Source of the DNA: CAWGET01 sp963821715
GTDB taxonomy: Bacteria > Bacteroidota > Ignavibacteria > Ignavibacteriales > Melioribacteraceae
Assembly: GCA_963821715.1 (NCBI GenBank)
Contig: CAWGET010000006.1
Coordinates: 992,001 to 1,056,000, forward strand
Direction of reading: 5' to 3'
Length of the DNA stretch: 64,000 bases
The position numbers and the translations under genes were made by a program. Positions within the stretch are counted from its first letter, which is position 1, and every line of letters begins with the position of its first letter. This document shows positions 17,380-26,473 of this stretch, one piece after another. A model generated the notes under the pieces. It did no database searches, was not told where the DNA came from, and saw only the letters and a program-made list of their open reading frames with translations.

Positions 17380-17413
17380 TTTTGAGAGACGCTGAACACG
17401 GCGTCTCTCAAAA
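17380..17413. repeat. perfect 13-bp hairpin between convergent genes
   Basis: TTTTGAGAGACGC and GCGTCTCTCAAAA form a 13-bp perfect stem with an 8-base loop, 12 bases after the tldE stop and 11 bases before the end of the minus-strand zinc-ribbon gene. The T-run is on the 5' arm on both strands, so it does not have the form of an intrinsic terminator, though it may still protect or end transcripts. Confidence 0.7.
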
Positions 17414-17423
17414 ATAAGTAAAA

Positions 17424-17654
17424 TTATGCGGGGAGCGTTTCCAATGTTGGCTGGTCTAAATTATTCAATGTTTCCAAAAGTGAAATTCTGTGTTTAGTTA
17501 TTGCGATACGAACTTCGTTTTCCAAAAATGAATAGTTGCAGACTCGACATTTATATTCATAACTCTGCACCAGATCCCAAACCGCCGAAGAAGAAAGAGA
17601 AGAGCACTTTTGACATACCAATGGTATATCCCTAAAATTTATCAAATTTTTCAT
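17424..17654 (-). CDS. small zinc-ribbon-like protein (76 aa)
   Basis: A 76-residue protein with two CxxC pairs (CQKC near residue 14 and CRVC near 36), the spacing expected for a zinc ribbon. The C-terminal half is helical and ends in a Leu/Thr-rich tail. I cannot assign a function. No strong ribosome binding site precedes the ATG, so the start may be a few codons off. It is convergent with tldE and isolated on its strand. Confidence 0.55.
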   Translation of the reverse strand: MKNLINFRDIPLVCQKCSSLSSSAVWDLVQSYEYKCRVCNYSFLENEVRIAITKHRISLLETLNNLDQPTLETLPA

Positions 17655-17789
17655 GCCCGAAATGTACTACCGAAGGTCTTATAAAACAAGTCCGATTAAA
17701 ATGCCTGCATCCTTTTTCCATTGCCGTAATAATTAACAATTAAACTTTTTTTCCGATAATAAATTATTAAAAAGTGGAAGGGGAAAATA

Positions 17790-17951
17790 ATGTTTTCATT
17801 TATGAAATCATCAACAAAAAGCAACCGCAGCAGCTCTGAAAATCCAAACGACCAAATGAATTTCATCAAAGAAATGAATGACGCGGATATTTATAAAAAA
17901 GTAAAAAAAGCTAACCGCTTGCAGAAACGAATCGCTTCATCTGCAAAATAA
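17790..17951 (+). CDS. small basic protein (53 aa), unknown
   Basis: A 53-residue ORF starting at an ATG with GGAAGGGG about 8 bases upstream, a good ribosome binding site. The protein begins MFSFMKSSTKSN, is polar and Ser/Asn-rich in the first half, and has a lysine-rich predicted helix in the second (DIYKKVKKANRLQKRI). There is no signal or membrane segment. I do not recognise it. It sits alone between the zinc-ribbon gene and the AsmA-like gene; the following 290 bases to 18244 show no further gene. Confidence 0.55.
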   Translation: MFSFMKSSTKSNRSSSENPNDQMNFIKEMNDADIYKKVKKANRLQKRIASSAK

Positions 17952-18244
17952 TTGCGACTTTAGAAAAGCGAGAAACTAGATAAGATACGAGATACGAGAA
18001 AATAATCAAAGTTTAAATACTGCCAGACAAATTTCATCTTAAAATTTTATAATAAATAATCTTAATACTTATTTCTGATTTCCAATAATTTTTTATTTTT
18101 AATAAAAAAACCGCGCAGTAGTGGGGATTTCAATCTGTCTTCTGATTTCTAACTTCTATATCGTTACTGTTTTTTCCCGTGCAATTTTCAAATCCTTTTC
18201 GTAATATTTATTCTAATCTATTAAGCCAATGAGGGAAATTAAAA

Positions 18245-20806
18245 ATGAAAACTTTTCTGAAAATAATCGGAATTTTGTTTCTGGTAATTATCGCTTTAAT
18301 GATCATTCTACCATTATTTTTTAAAGATGATCTGGTTAATCTCGTAAAAGAAAAAGCGAATGAACAAATAAACGCCGAGCTTCAGTTTGAGGATTTTGGG
18401 ATGAATCTTTTTTCAAATTTCCCTGATGTTACTGTAAGCGCCGAAAAGATTGCTATAATAAATAAAGAGCCTTTTGCGGGGGATACTCTTGCACGCGTTA
18501 ACGATCTTGAAATAACTGTTGATCTTTGGAGTATGATTTCCGGAGATCAAATTACAATTGAAGGCATTTCAGTTCACGAGCCGGATATTTTTGTTTACGT
18601 TGCGGAAGACAGTTCAGCTAATTATGAAATTTTTAAAGAGCCGGAAACAGCCGATACTTCCTCTTCACAGATGAAATTCGATCTTCAAAATTACGAAATA
18701 GTAAATGCTAACATTGCTTATTTTGATAAGACATCGGATATGAACGTGTTTATGAAAAATATGAATCACAGCGGGAGCGGCAATTTTTCCGCGGATAATT
18801 TTGAATTTACGACTGAGACTAAAGTTGAAGAATTAACTTACGAAATGTCGGGTGTAAAATATCTCAATAAAGTTTATGCAGACTTAGAAATGAAACTGGA
18901 AGCCGACATGGAGGAACAGAAATTTACTCTTCTGGATAACAAATTAAAGATAAATAATCTTCCATTAGAATTTGAAGGATACGTTAAGCTGTTGGAAGAA
19001 GGAACCGAAATGGACTTGAAATTCAGTTCACCCGAAGCAAAATTGACGGAAATCATTTCACTCGTTCCGGCAATTTATTCCGAAAATGTCGAAGATTTGC
19101 AATCGTCCGGAGAATTAAAATTCAGCGGTTTCGTGCGCGGAACTATGACGGAGGAAGAAATACCCAAATTTAAAATTGATTTAAATGTAAATAACGGAAG
19201 CTTAAAAAATTCCGATATGCCTTCGGCGATTGAAAATATTAATGTGAATATGACTGTTGAAAACTCCGGCACAACAGTCGAAGCTGTAGTAGTAAACATC
19301 GAACAATTCTCTTTCAATATGAGCGGTGAACCTTTTGTAGGAAACCTGCTCGTCCGCAATTTTGAAACCGGACCAAACTTCAAAGCTAAACTTCGCGGAA
19401 AAATAAATCTTGCCGAATTAAACAATGCAATGAAAATGGAAGACGTTAAACAGTTAAGCGGAATAATAAACGCCGACTTTTCCGCTTCAGGGAACCTTGC
19501 AAATATGGAAGCAAACCGCGCAGCGGAAAATATTAATGCGGACGGTAGTTTAAGTTTTTCCAACATAGTATATGAAGCCAATGAAATGCCGGAGCTAAAA
19601 GTTTCCAGCGGAAATCTTACATTTACGCCAAAGCAGATTAATCTGAATAATTTTTCATCTTCTTTCGGCGAGAGTGATTTACGCGCTTCGGGAGAATTGA
19701 CAAATGTCTTTTCCTATTTTTTGAGCGATGGAATATTGAATGGAAATCTGGCTCTGAACTCAAATTATTTAAATCTCAATCCGTTTCTTTCCGAAGATGA
19801 AACTGCCGCCGCAAGCGATGAAGGAGCGAATATTCAAAAAGTTGAAATTCCTTCCAACATAAATTTTACAGCGTCCGCAAAATTCAATACGTTGATTTAC
19901 GATAATCTTGAAATGAAAAACGTGAACGGCAAAATTATTGTAAAGAATTCCAGAGTTAATCTGGAAAATTTACGTTCAGAGTTATTGGACGGAGTTTTAA
20001 CTGCAACCGGTTATTACGAAGTTGACAAAAACGGAAATCCGGATATTTCTTTTAACTTGGATATAAATAAATTCAACATAAAAGAGACTTACCAAAAATT
20101 TGTAACCGTGCAAAAGTTTGCTCCGATGGCACAATATATAAGCGGAAATTTCGGCGCGTATTTAAGCATGTCAACTCCGCTGAATGATAAGATGGAACCG
20201 GTTTGGAATAAGTTCAACAGCTCCGGAACGTTAAAATTGAATCGCGCTGAGATAAAAGATTTTAAACCGTTCGATGTTTTAGGTAACAAGCTGAACATCA
20301 ACGAGCTGAAGAATCCGATAATAACTAATGTAAATCCATCTTACAAAATTGAAAACGGAAGATTTGAGTTAGCTCCATTTTCTTACGATGTTGCAAATTA
20401 CACCGCAACATTATCCGGTTCAAACGGAATTGACGGATCGCTGAATTATAAAATGGGTATTGATATTCCGGCTGCAAATCTTAAAAAGAACGCCAACCAG
20501 GCGATCAATAATTTGCTAAAAAAAGACGTTAATCTTATTCAAGCAAGCAAAGTAAACGTCGCTGCTTTGATTGGCGGAACGATAAACGATCCGAATGTTT
20601 CGGTAAAAGCGGGCGATGTGATCTCAGATACTAAAGAACAAATAACCGAAACAATTAAAGAGGAAGCAAAGGCAAAAATTGAAGAGACAAAAGCCGCGGT
20701 TCAGGATACGGTAAAAAGCGTAGTAGAAGAAAAAGTGGATACTGTGAAAAAAGAAGTGGAGCAAAAAGTTAAAGATAAGTTAAAGGATATCTTTAAGAAA
20801 AAATAA
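18245..20806 (+). CDS. AsmA-family envelope protein
   Basis: An 853-residue AsmA-like protein. AsmA-type proteins are anchored in the inner membrane and extend into the periplasm; relatives are implicated in lipid transport to the outer membrane. The N-terminal anchor (about 4-27) is followed by the family start (LVNLVKEKANEQINAELQFEDFGMNLFSNFPDVTV, residues about 31-65). Long repetitive beta-rich sequence follows, then a conserved C-terminal block about 665-770 with IGGTINDPNVSV. The last 70 residues are a Lys/Glu-rich predicted coiled coil (KEEAKAKIEETKAAVQDT). GAGGGAAA precedes the start. It appears monocistronic. Confidence 0.85.
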   Translation: MKTFLKIIGILFLVIIALMIILPLFFKDDLVNLVKEKANEQINAELQFEDFGMNLFSNFPDVTVSAEKIAIINKEPFAGDTLARVNDLEITVDLWSMISGDQITIEGISVHEPDIFVYVAEDSSANYEIFKEPETADTSSSQMKFDLQNYEIVNANIAYFDKTSDMNVFMKNMNHSGSGNFSADNFEFTTETKVEELTYEMSGVKYLNKVYADLEMKLEADMEEQKFTLLDNKLKINNLPLEFEGYVKLLEEGTEMDLKFSSPEAKLTEIISLVPAIYSENVEDLQSSGELKFSGFVRGTMTEEEIPKFKIDLNVNNGSLKNSDMPSAIENINVNMTVENSGTTVEAVVVNIEQFSFNMSGEPFVGNLLVRNFETGPNFKAKLRGKINLAELNNAMKMEDVKQLSGIINADFSASGNLANMEANRAAENINADGSLSFSNIVYEANEMPELKVSSGNLTFTPKQINLNNFSSSFGESDLRASGELTNVFSYFLSDGILNGNLALNSNYLNLNPFLSEDETAAASDEGANIQKVEIPSNINFTASAKFNTLIYDNLEMKNVNGKIIVKNSRVNLENLRSELLDGVLTATGYYEVDKNGNPDISFNLDINKFNIKETYQKFVTVQKFAPMAQYISGNFGAYLSMSTPLNDKMEPVWNKFNSSGTLKLNRAEIKDFKPFDVLGNKLNINELKNPIITNVNPSYKIENGRFELAPFSYDVANYTATLSGSNGIDGSLNYKMGIDIPAANLKKNANQAINNLLKKDVNLIQASKVNVAALIGGTINDPNVSVKAGDVISDTKEQITETIKEEAKAKIEETKAAVQDTVKSVVEEKVDTVKKEVEQKVKDKLKDIFKKK

Positions 20807-21041
20807 AAAGGGAAATTACAAGATTATCACATTGCAATTTCTTTGATTTAGATTTTTGAATTTTAGTAATGAAATTCGCAAGGTGGCTTCGAAGAAGCGA
20901 AGTGATTTAGAGAAAATCCTTATGTGGAATTTATTTTTTGTGCAAATTTGTTACTGAATTTAAATTCCTGCGGAATTATTACTTGCAAAATTTTCCGCTT
21001 GCTAATTTTGATTTTTGTAAACATTTATTTTAATTCTCTTT

Positions 21042-22798
21042 TTAAGGGTTCTTAATTCCCGCTTCATCTCCGAAGACCGAATATTGCCCAGACTCATCTT
21101 TCGCTCTTATCTTGTAAATAACCGTTTTGACATTTGATTTATTTATTATTCCGGAATCGAAATATTCATCTACATTTTGCTGAACGGAATTTATTTTTTC
21201 ATATTCTCCGCTATTTATTTTCCGCCATATTTCGTATTCCTCAATATCCGGTTCAATATTTAATTCCCATTTAAGATCGAATTCCGTTTCCCGATCTTTT
21301 TAACTCTTAAAAACTGCGGTTTCGAAGGCGGAAGCTGCAGCGAAGAATTTTTATCCGTAAATACTTTTAATTTTATTTCAGTTCCTTTTTGTTCAACGAG
21401 CTGGACTGAAATATTATCGAATTTTTTATAGATCGAACTCGGATTGCTCCAGGGTGAAAATATTTCATTATAGCCGATATTGAAAGCGTCGGTTTCGTCT
21501 CCCATTTTATCGCGCGTCAAAGAAAACTCGCCAAAGAGATTTGTATCATGCCAAACTTCCCACCATTTATTTTTTGTTGGGAATTCCAAAACTCGTTTTG
21601 CTCTGTCACTCTTCCCTTTTTCTCTATTGACCGCTGTTCGTTTGGCTAACGGCATTATTTCCGGCCAGCCTTTCGGCATTTTCACCGTATCAGCTAATTC
21701 CCAATCCCAATTTCCGTCCGCCGTTTTTAAATCCATAATCGGAGGAAAACTATTGCCCCTCCTCACTAACCAGATATAAATTCCGCTTCCCATCTTCGTC
21801 TCAAAATCGTATCTTCCTTCCAACTCGGCGCCTCTCGCAATCTGATCGTAGGGACTTATTCTTTGATGATTTTCTATCAGGTAATAATTTTCCGATTCCG
21901 GATTATCAATTGGTATTGGGATTTTCAAAATATCGCCCGTAGTAAGATAATCATCCAGAGTTACCGTAAATCCATTTTCATCCGCTATTACAGGTTTAAC
22001 GTAGCCGAGTTTAATTCTTTCCCAGCCGCTCACCGCGTAAGTATCACTTCCCATAACTCCGCCAGTATTTGTATGAGCGTATCCGAAATAATAATGCCCG
22101 AGTTCGTGCGAAACTCTTTCGATGAGATCAACTTTCCCCCTAAGTCCCTCTCTTACTGTAATACCTGAAGCCTTCTCTCGCAATTTTCCTTTTACAACTG
22201 TGCTGTCATCATTGGTTATATAATCTTTTCCGAAACTTGAAATTGCAGTAAAAGCGCCGTAATGACCACCAAACCATTTTTCCGGATTCCTATAAATAAT
22301 TATAATTAGATCGACTAACCCGTCGCCATTTCTTTCATCTAATGTAAATTCTTTTTTATCATTGGAATATTTCCATTTGTCGTATTTTTTGAAATCAACT
22401 TTTTTATCAATAATCCTCAATACATCCTGGTTCGGTTCTTCATAATCCACTTTTCGAGCGATATACTTTTTTTCTTCAGGAAGAATTACAAGTTCCGGAT
22501 ATACATCCCCAATAAAATTAAATTTGCCTAGCGACATTTCATTCCAGTAATCGGACAGAGTGAATTTTCTGTATTCTTTTTTTACTTCGGAATCGATAAA
22601 ATCAAAAGCCCAATTAGGAAGTTTGTTTAATTCCCAAGATTCATTTTTTCGTTTATCATTTTCAAATTGGACGAAGACAATCAATGCGCGGAGATATTCG
22701 CCTTCTTCCGTTTCGGAAGCTTTATAACGACCGCCGGTTTGAGCTGAAACGGAAAGATTAGTTAGTAGAAGAATTAATATAAAATATAATTTTTTCAT
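21042..22798 (-). CDS. secreted M6-like metalloprotease with C-terminal FnIII domain, frameshifted
   Basis: An exported metallopeptidase resembling the M6/immune-inhibitor-A type. The signal peptide is MKKLYFILILLLTNLSVSAQ; this ATG is preferred over one nine codons upstream. A zinc motif HELGHYYFG lies near residue 230, followed by NTGGVMG. The frame as given stops at 21260, but a one-base correction in the A5/T5 run at 21297-21301 continues the protein in the -1 frame. It then reads EFDLKWELNIEPDIEEYEIW and onward to a stop at 21042, a typical fibronectin type III domain. The corrected protein would be 585 residues. The lesion may be a sequencing error or a recent mutation. The site is not a strong programmed-frameshift heptamer. 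There is no operon partner. Confidence 0.78.
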
Positions 22799-22932
22799 AG
22801 TCTCATCATTTTTTATATGAGACAAAGTATTAGAAGTTAAAGTTTCATTTTGAATCGCTGCGCTAAGGGATGAGGAATGAAAAATCGTCTCGCTTTAAAG
22901 AGGCAAGAGTTAGATTTCTCTTTGGAAGAAAT

Positions 22933-23031
22933 AATCTGTGCGAATCTGAGAAATCCTGCCTGCGGCAGGCAAGCTGTGTTAAAAGCTATATCGCAGATTC
23001 TCCCGGATTAAATCACAGATTTGCACAGATT
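22933..23031. repeat. MITE-like element with 16-bp inverted ends
   Basis: The ends AATCTGTGCGAATCTG (22933-22948) and CAGATTTGCACAGATT (23016-23031) are inverted copies matching at 15 of 16 positions. Inside is a perfect 7+7 palindrome centred at 22964 (TGCCTGCGGCAGGCA). It lies between the M6-like protease gene and the end of lpd. Related words (AATCTGTGAAAATC, AATCTGTGCGAATCTGTG) occur near 29811-29850. Confidence 0.7.
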
Positions 23032-23054
23032 AAAATCGAAAACTTCGTCACTCG

Positions 23055-24473
23055 TTACTTTCTTTTTGGTTTATAGATATGCGTTGCGTGACCGAAAAAC
23101 ATTTCAGCCGATTCCATTACTGTTTCCGATAGCGTCGGATGCGGATGGATTGAAAGCGCAACATCTTTTGCAAGAGCCGCCATTTCAACGGCCAAAACTC
23201 CTTCGGCAATCATTTCGCCCGCGCCGACTCCCACAATTCCCATTCCTAAAACTCTTTGAGTTTCTGGATCGATCAACAATTTAGTTAATCCGTCGCCCCG
23301 GTCTATTGTTGTAGCTCTGCCGCTAGCGCCCCAAGGGAAACGGACAACCTCTACATCAATTCCTTTTTCTTTAGCTTCGAGTTCCGTCAATCCCGCCCAG
23401 GCTAATTCAGGATCGGTGAATACTACAGCCGGAATAGCGTTTGGTTCGAACGCCGATTTTTCCCCGGCAATAATTTCCGCAGCTACTCTTCCCTCAGCCG
23501 TAGCTTTATGCGCTAACATCGGATCTCCGGCAACGTCGCCAATAGCCAGAATATCCGGATCCGCAGTTTCCTGGCGTTCATTTATTTCTATAAAACCTTT
23601 TTTGTTTACTTTTACCTTTGTGTTTTCCAAACCAAAACCGTCCGTAACAGGTTTTCTCCCGACGGAGATTAATATCTTATCAAATATTTCCGATTCGCCA
23701 TCCTTCTCTTTTCCTTCGAAGGTAACTTTTAATCCGGACTTTACTTCTTCAACTTTAGCTGCTTTTGTTTCGAGAAGAACTGCTTCTGTCATTTTAACGA
23801 TACTTTTTGCCAGAATCTTAACCATATCTTTATCCGCTCCGGTTAAAAGCTGAGGCAGCATTTCTACAACTGTAACTTTGCTTCCGAGCGCCGCATAAAC
23901 AGTGCTTAATTCTAATCCGATATATCCGCCGCCGACAACCAAAAGTTTTTTCGGAATATCTTCAATATTTAATCCGGCTGTAGAATCCATTACGCGTTTT
24001 GAATCATAAGGAATCCCGGGAATTTTTGTAGGAACGGATCCGGTTGCGATAATACTTTTATCAACTTTAATCTCTTCGGTTCCGCCTTCGTGTTTTTCGA
24101 TATGAATGGTTTTGGAATTAAGGAATGATGCCGTTCCGCGGATGTAATTTACTTTCCGCTGCTTACTTAAAATACCCAGACCGCCGGTAAGTTTGCTGAC
24201 CACATCATTTTTCCAATCGCGTAATTTATCCAAATCAATTTTCGGATCGCCGAATTCGATTCCGAAATTTTTCGCTTCTTTCGATTCATTAATAACTCTG
24301 GCTGCATGGAGCAGCGCTTTTGAAGGAATGCATCCGCGATAAAGGCAAACTCCTCCGGGATTTTTCTCTTTGTCAATAAGCGTTACGTCGAGTCCAAGAT
24401 CGGCAGCTAAAAAGGCGGCTGCGTAACCGCCCGGTCCGCCTCCGATAACTGCAACTTTAATTTTGTCTGGCAT
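23055..24473 (-). CDS. lpdA: dihydrolipoyl dehydrogenase (E3)
   Basis: A 472-residue FAD-dependent dihydrolipoyl dehydrogenase, the E3 subunit that reoxidises lipoamide with NAD+. The FAD-binding GGGPGG is at 11-16 and the redox-active disulfide GGVCLYRGCIPSK has Cys43 and Cys48. The second nucleotide-binding motif GGGYIGLE is near 178, and the C-terminal HPHPTLSE with its catalytic His is present. The length is normal. It is the third gene of the pyruvate dehydrogenase operon after aceE and aceF, but is separated from aceF by 237 bases filled with palindromes, so it may also have its own promoter. GAGAG sits upstream of the ATG. Confidence 0.94.
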   Translation of the reverse strand: MPDKIKVAVIGGGPGGYAAAFLAADLGLDVTLIDKEKNPGGVCLYRGCIPSKALLHAARVINESKEAKNFGIEFGDPKIDLDKLRDWKNDVVSKLTGGLGILSKQRKVNYIRGTASFLNSKTIHIEKHEGGTEEIKVDKSIIATGSVPTKIPGIPYDSKRVMDSTAGLNIEDIPKKLLVVGGGYIGLELSTVYAALGSKVTVVEMLPQLLTGADKDMVKILAKSIVKMTEAVLLETKAAKVEEVKSGLKVTFEGKEKDGESEIFDKILISVGRKPVTDGFGLENTKVKVNKKGFIEINERQETADPDILAIGDVAGDPMLAHKATAEGRVAAEIIAGEKSAFEPNAIPAVVFTDPELAWAGLTELEAKEKGIDVEVVRFPWGASGRATTIDRGDGLTKLLIDPETQRVLGMGIVGVGAGEMIAEGVLAVEMAALAKDVALSIHPHPTLSETVMESAEMFFGHATHIYKPKRK

Positions 24474-24488
24474 TTAATTTCTCTCCAA

Positions 24489-24710
24489 TTAATTCAAGCA
24501 TTCAAAAACTATTGCCTTTGGCTTCAGCCGGAACTGCAAAAAACTTAATAGAACAATATTCAAATTCTATTGCCGTCAGTTTTAACTGACGGAAAAATAA
24601 GAGATGCATGCAACAGGCTTTAGCCGCATAGTGAAAACATAATGGGGCTAAAAGCCCTTTTTTTTATTTGCTTTTTATTTCCCGTCCGCTGAAGCGAACG
24701 GCAATTGAAT
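24489..24710. repeat. cluster of short palindromes between aceF and lpd
   Basis: The gap inside the PDH operon contains a series of small palindromes: GGCTTCAGCC (24520-24529), CCGTCAGT..ACTGACGG (24573-24592), GGCTTTAGCC (24616-24625), GGGCTAAAAGCCC (24645-24657) and CCGTCCGCTGAAGCGAACGG near 24682. The fourth is followed by eight T on the plus strand, which would make a terminator for antisense transcripts only. The pattern looks like a dispersed repeat inserted in the operon. Confidence 0.65.
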
Positions 24711-26444
24711 TTATCCCTCCAACGAAAGCAGGAACGGCTGCTCAAGCGCAGTAGCAACCCATCGCAAAAATTTTATCGCGTCCGCGCCATCGATAACTCT
24801 ATGATCATATGAAAGCGATAGCGGCAGCATCAATCGCGGAACGAATTCACCGTCTTTGTAAACCGGCTCGTAAGCTCCGCGCGAAACGCCGAGTATCGCG
24901 ACTTCCGGCGAATTTACAACCGGCGTAAAATATGTTCCGCCTATTCCGCCTAAATTGCTTATTGAAAAATTGCCGCCCTGCATCTCTTCGAGCGTTACTT
25001 TTTTATTGCGCGCTTTTTCCGCAATCTCCGATAATTCAAGCGAAAGCTCGATAATATTTTTCTTATCGACGTCTCGAACAACCGGAACAATCAATCCTCT
25101 GTCAGTATCAACGGCAATTCCAACATTGATATATTTTTTGTAGATAATTTCTTTGTTGTTCATATCTACGCTCGCGTTGAACTGCGGGAATGCTTTCAGC
25201 GCCGAAGCGATTATCTTCAATAAAATAGCTGTGACCGTTAACTTGCCGCCGGCTTCTTCAACTTTTTTGCCGAACTGTTTTCTTAGTTTTTCGGTTTCTG
25301 TTATGTCCGCTTTATCGAACTGCGTTACGTGCGGAATTGTGGCCCAGGCATAAGAAAGATGTTCAGCTGTCTTCCGCCGGATGTTGCTCATCTTCTCCCG
25401 TTCTATTTTTCCGAACTTTGCGAAATCGGGGAGCGCTTCCTGCGGAATTCCAAATCCCCCGCCTCCTTTTGCAATTTTCTCATTCATATTTTTTGAATGA
25501 ACTTTTACGTCTTCGATAGAGATTCTTCCGCCCGGACCGGTTCCGGAAACCTGATGAATATCTATTCCGATCTCACGCGCGAATCTTCTAACCGAGGGCG
25601 CTGCCGGCGCTATTTTCTTAGGCATATCCGAGCTTTTAACTGTCGGTAGATATTTTGTTTCCTGCTTAATTTCTTTACCGGAAGATTTTTCTTCTTTCTT
25701 TAATTCCTTCTTTTCCTCTTTCTTCGGCTCTACCTTTTTACCTTCTTTTTGTTCGGATTTCTTTTTAGTTCCGGCTTCTTTATTCCCGCCGGTTCCCGAA
25801 GATTCAATTACAAGAATTACATCGCCTACTTTTACTTTGTCTCCTTCTTTCACGTTCAGCTTAGTAATTTTTCCGCTTACTTCAGAAGGAACTTCGACTG
25901 TAGCTTTATCAGTTTCAATTTCAATCACCGGATCATCTTTTTGGATATCGTCGCCTTCGGAAACAAGGACTTTTATCACATCGGCTGATTCAATATTTTC
26001 TCCGAGATCAGGAACTTTGAATTCTTCAGTTCCGCCGCCGCTTCTTTTCATCTCTTCTTCTTCATCTGATTCTTTATCTTCGCTTTCTTCCTTTTGCTCA
26101 ACTTCCTCCGATTCCGTTTTCTCATCTGCTTCTTTTTCGGAATCTTCCTCTTTTTCATCTCCGACTTTATCTTTTCCTTCGGGCTCTTCTTTCTTTTCTT
26201 CCGTTTCGTTTTCTTCGACTGTAAAAATTACGTCGCCCACTTTAGCGGAATCTCCTTCTTTCACATTTACTTTTTTCACCGTTCCGCTTATCTCTGAAGG
26301 AACTTCCACCGTAGCTTTATCAGTTTCAATTTCAATTACGTTCTGGTCCTTTTCAACTTTGTCCCCTTCGGAAATCATTACTTTAATAATATCCGCCGAT
26401 TCAATATTCTCGCCAAGTTCGGGTAATTTAAATTCAGTAGCCAT
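24711..26444 (-). CDS. aceF: dihydrolipoyl acetyltransferase (E2) with two lipoyl domains
   Basis: A 577-residue E2 subunit of pyruvate dehydrogenase. There are two lipoyl domains, about 1-78 and 139-215, each with the lipoylated lysine in IETDKATVEVPS (Lys43 and Lys180). A Glu/Lys-rich linker (about 79-137) joins them, and a Lys-rich linker (about 220-265) follows the second. Next come the E3/E1-binding domain (about 279-315, APSVRRFAREIG and GTGPGGRI) and the acetyltransferase core with the catalytic YDHRVIDGADA near 555. It transfers acetyl groups from lipoamide to CoA. It starts 29 bases after the aceE stop and clearly belongs to the same operon. The highly charged linkers produce long spurious antisense reading frames. 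Confidence 0.94.
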   Translation of the reverse strand: MATEFKLPELGENIESADIIKVMISEGDKVEKDQNVIEIETDKATVEVPSEISGTVKKVNVKEGDSAKVGDVIFTVEENETEEKKEEPEGKDKVGDEKEEDSEKEADEKTESEEVEQKEESEDKESDEEEEMKRSGGGTEEFKVPDLGENIESADVIKVLVSEGDDIQKDDPVIEIETDKATVEVPSEVSGKITKLNVKEGDKVKVGDVILVIESSGTGGNKEAGTKKKSEQKEGKKVEPKKEEKKELKKEEKSSGKEIKQETKYLPTVKSSDMPKKIAPAAPSVRRFAREIGIDIHQVSGTGPGGRISIEDVKVHSKNMNEKIAKGGGGFGIPQEALPDFAKFGKIEREKMSNIRRKTAEHLSYAWATIPHVTQFDKADITETEKLRKQFGKKVEEAGGKLTVTAILLKIIASALKAFPQFNASVDMNNKEIIYKKYINVGIAVDTDRGLIVPVVRDVDKKNIIELSLELSEIAEKARNKKVTLEEMQGGNFSISNLGGIGGTYFTPVVNSPEVAILGVSRGAYEPVYKDGEFVPRLMLPLSLSYDHRVIDGADAIKFLRWVATALEQPFLLSLEG

Positions 26445-26473
26445 CTCTTATTCCAAATATTTAATTTTAAATT

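Noticed and set aside
19075..19581. 168-codon ORF antisense to the AsmA-like gene
   Set aside because: It lies within a continuous AsmA-like frame and has no start signals or known motif.
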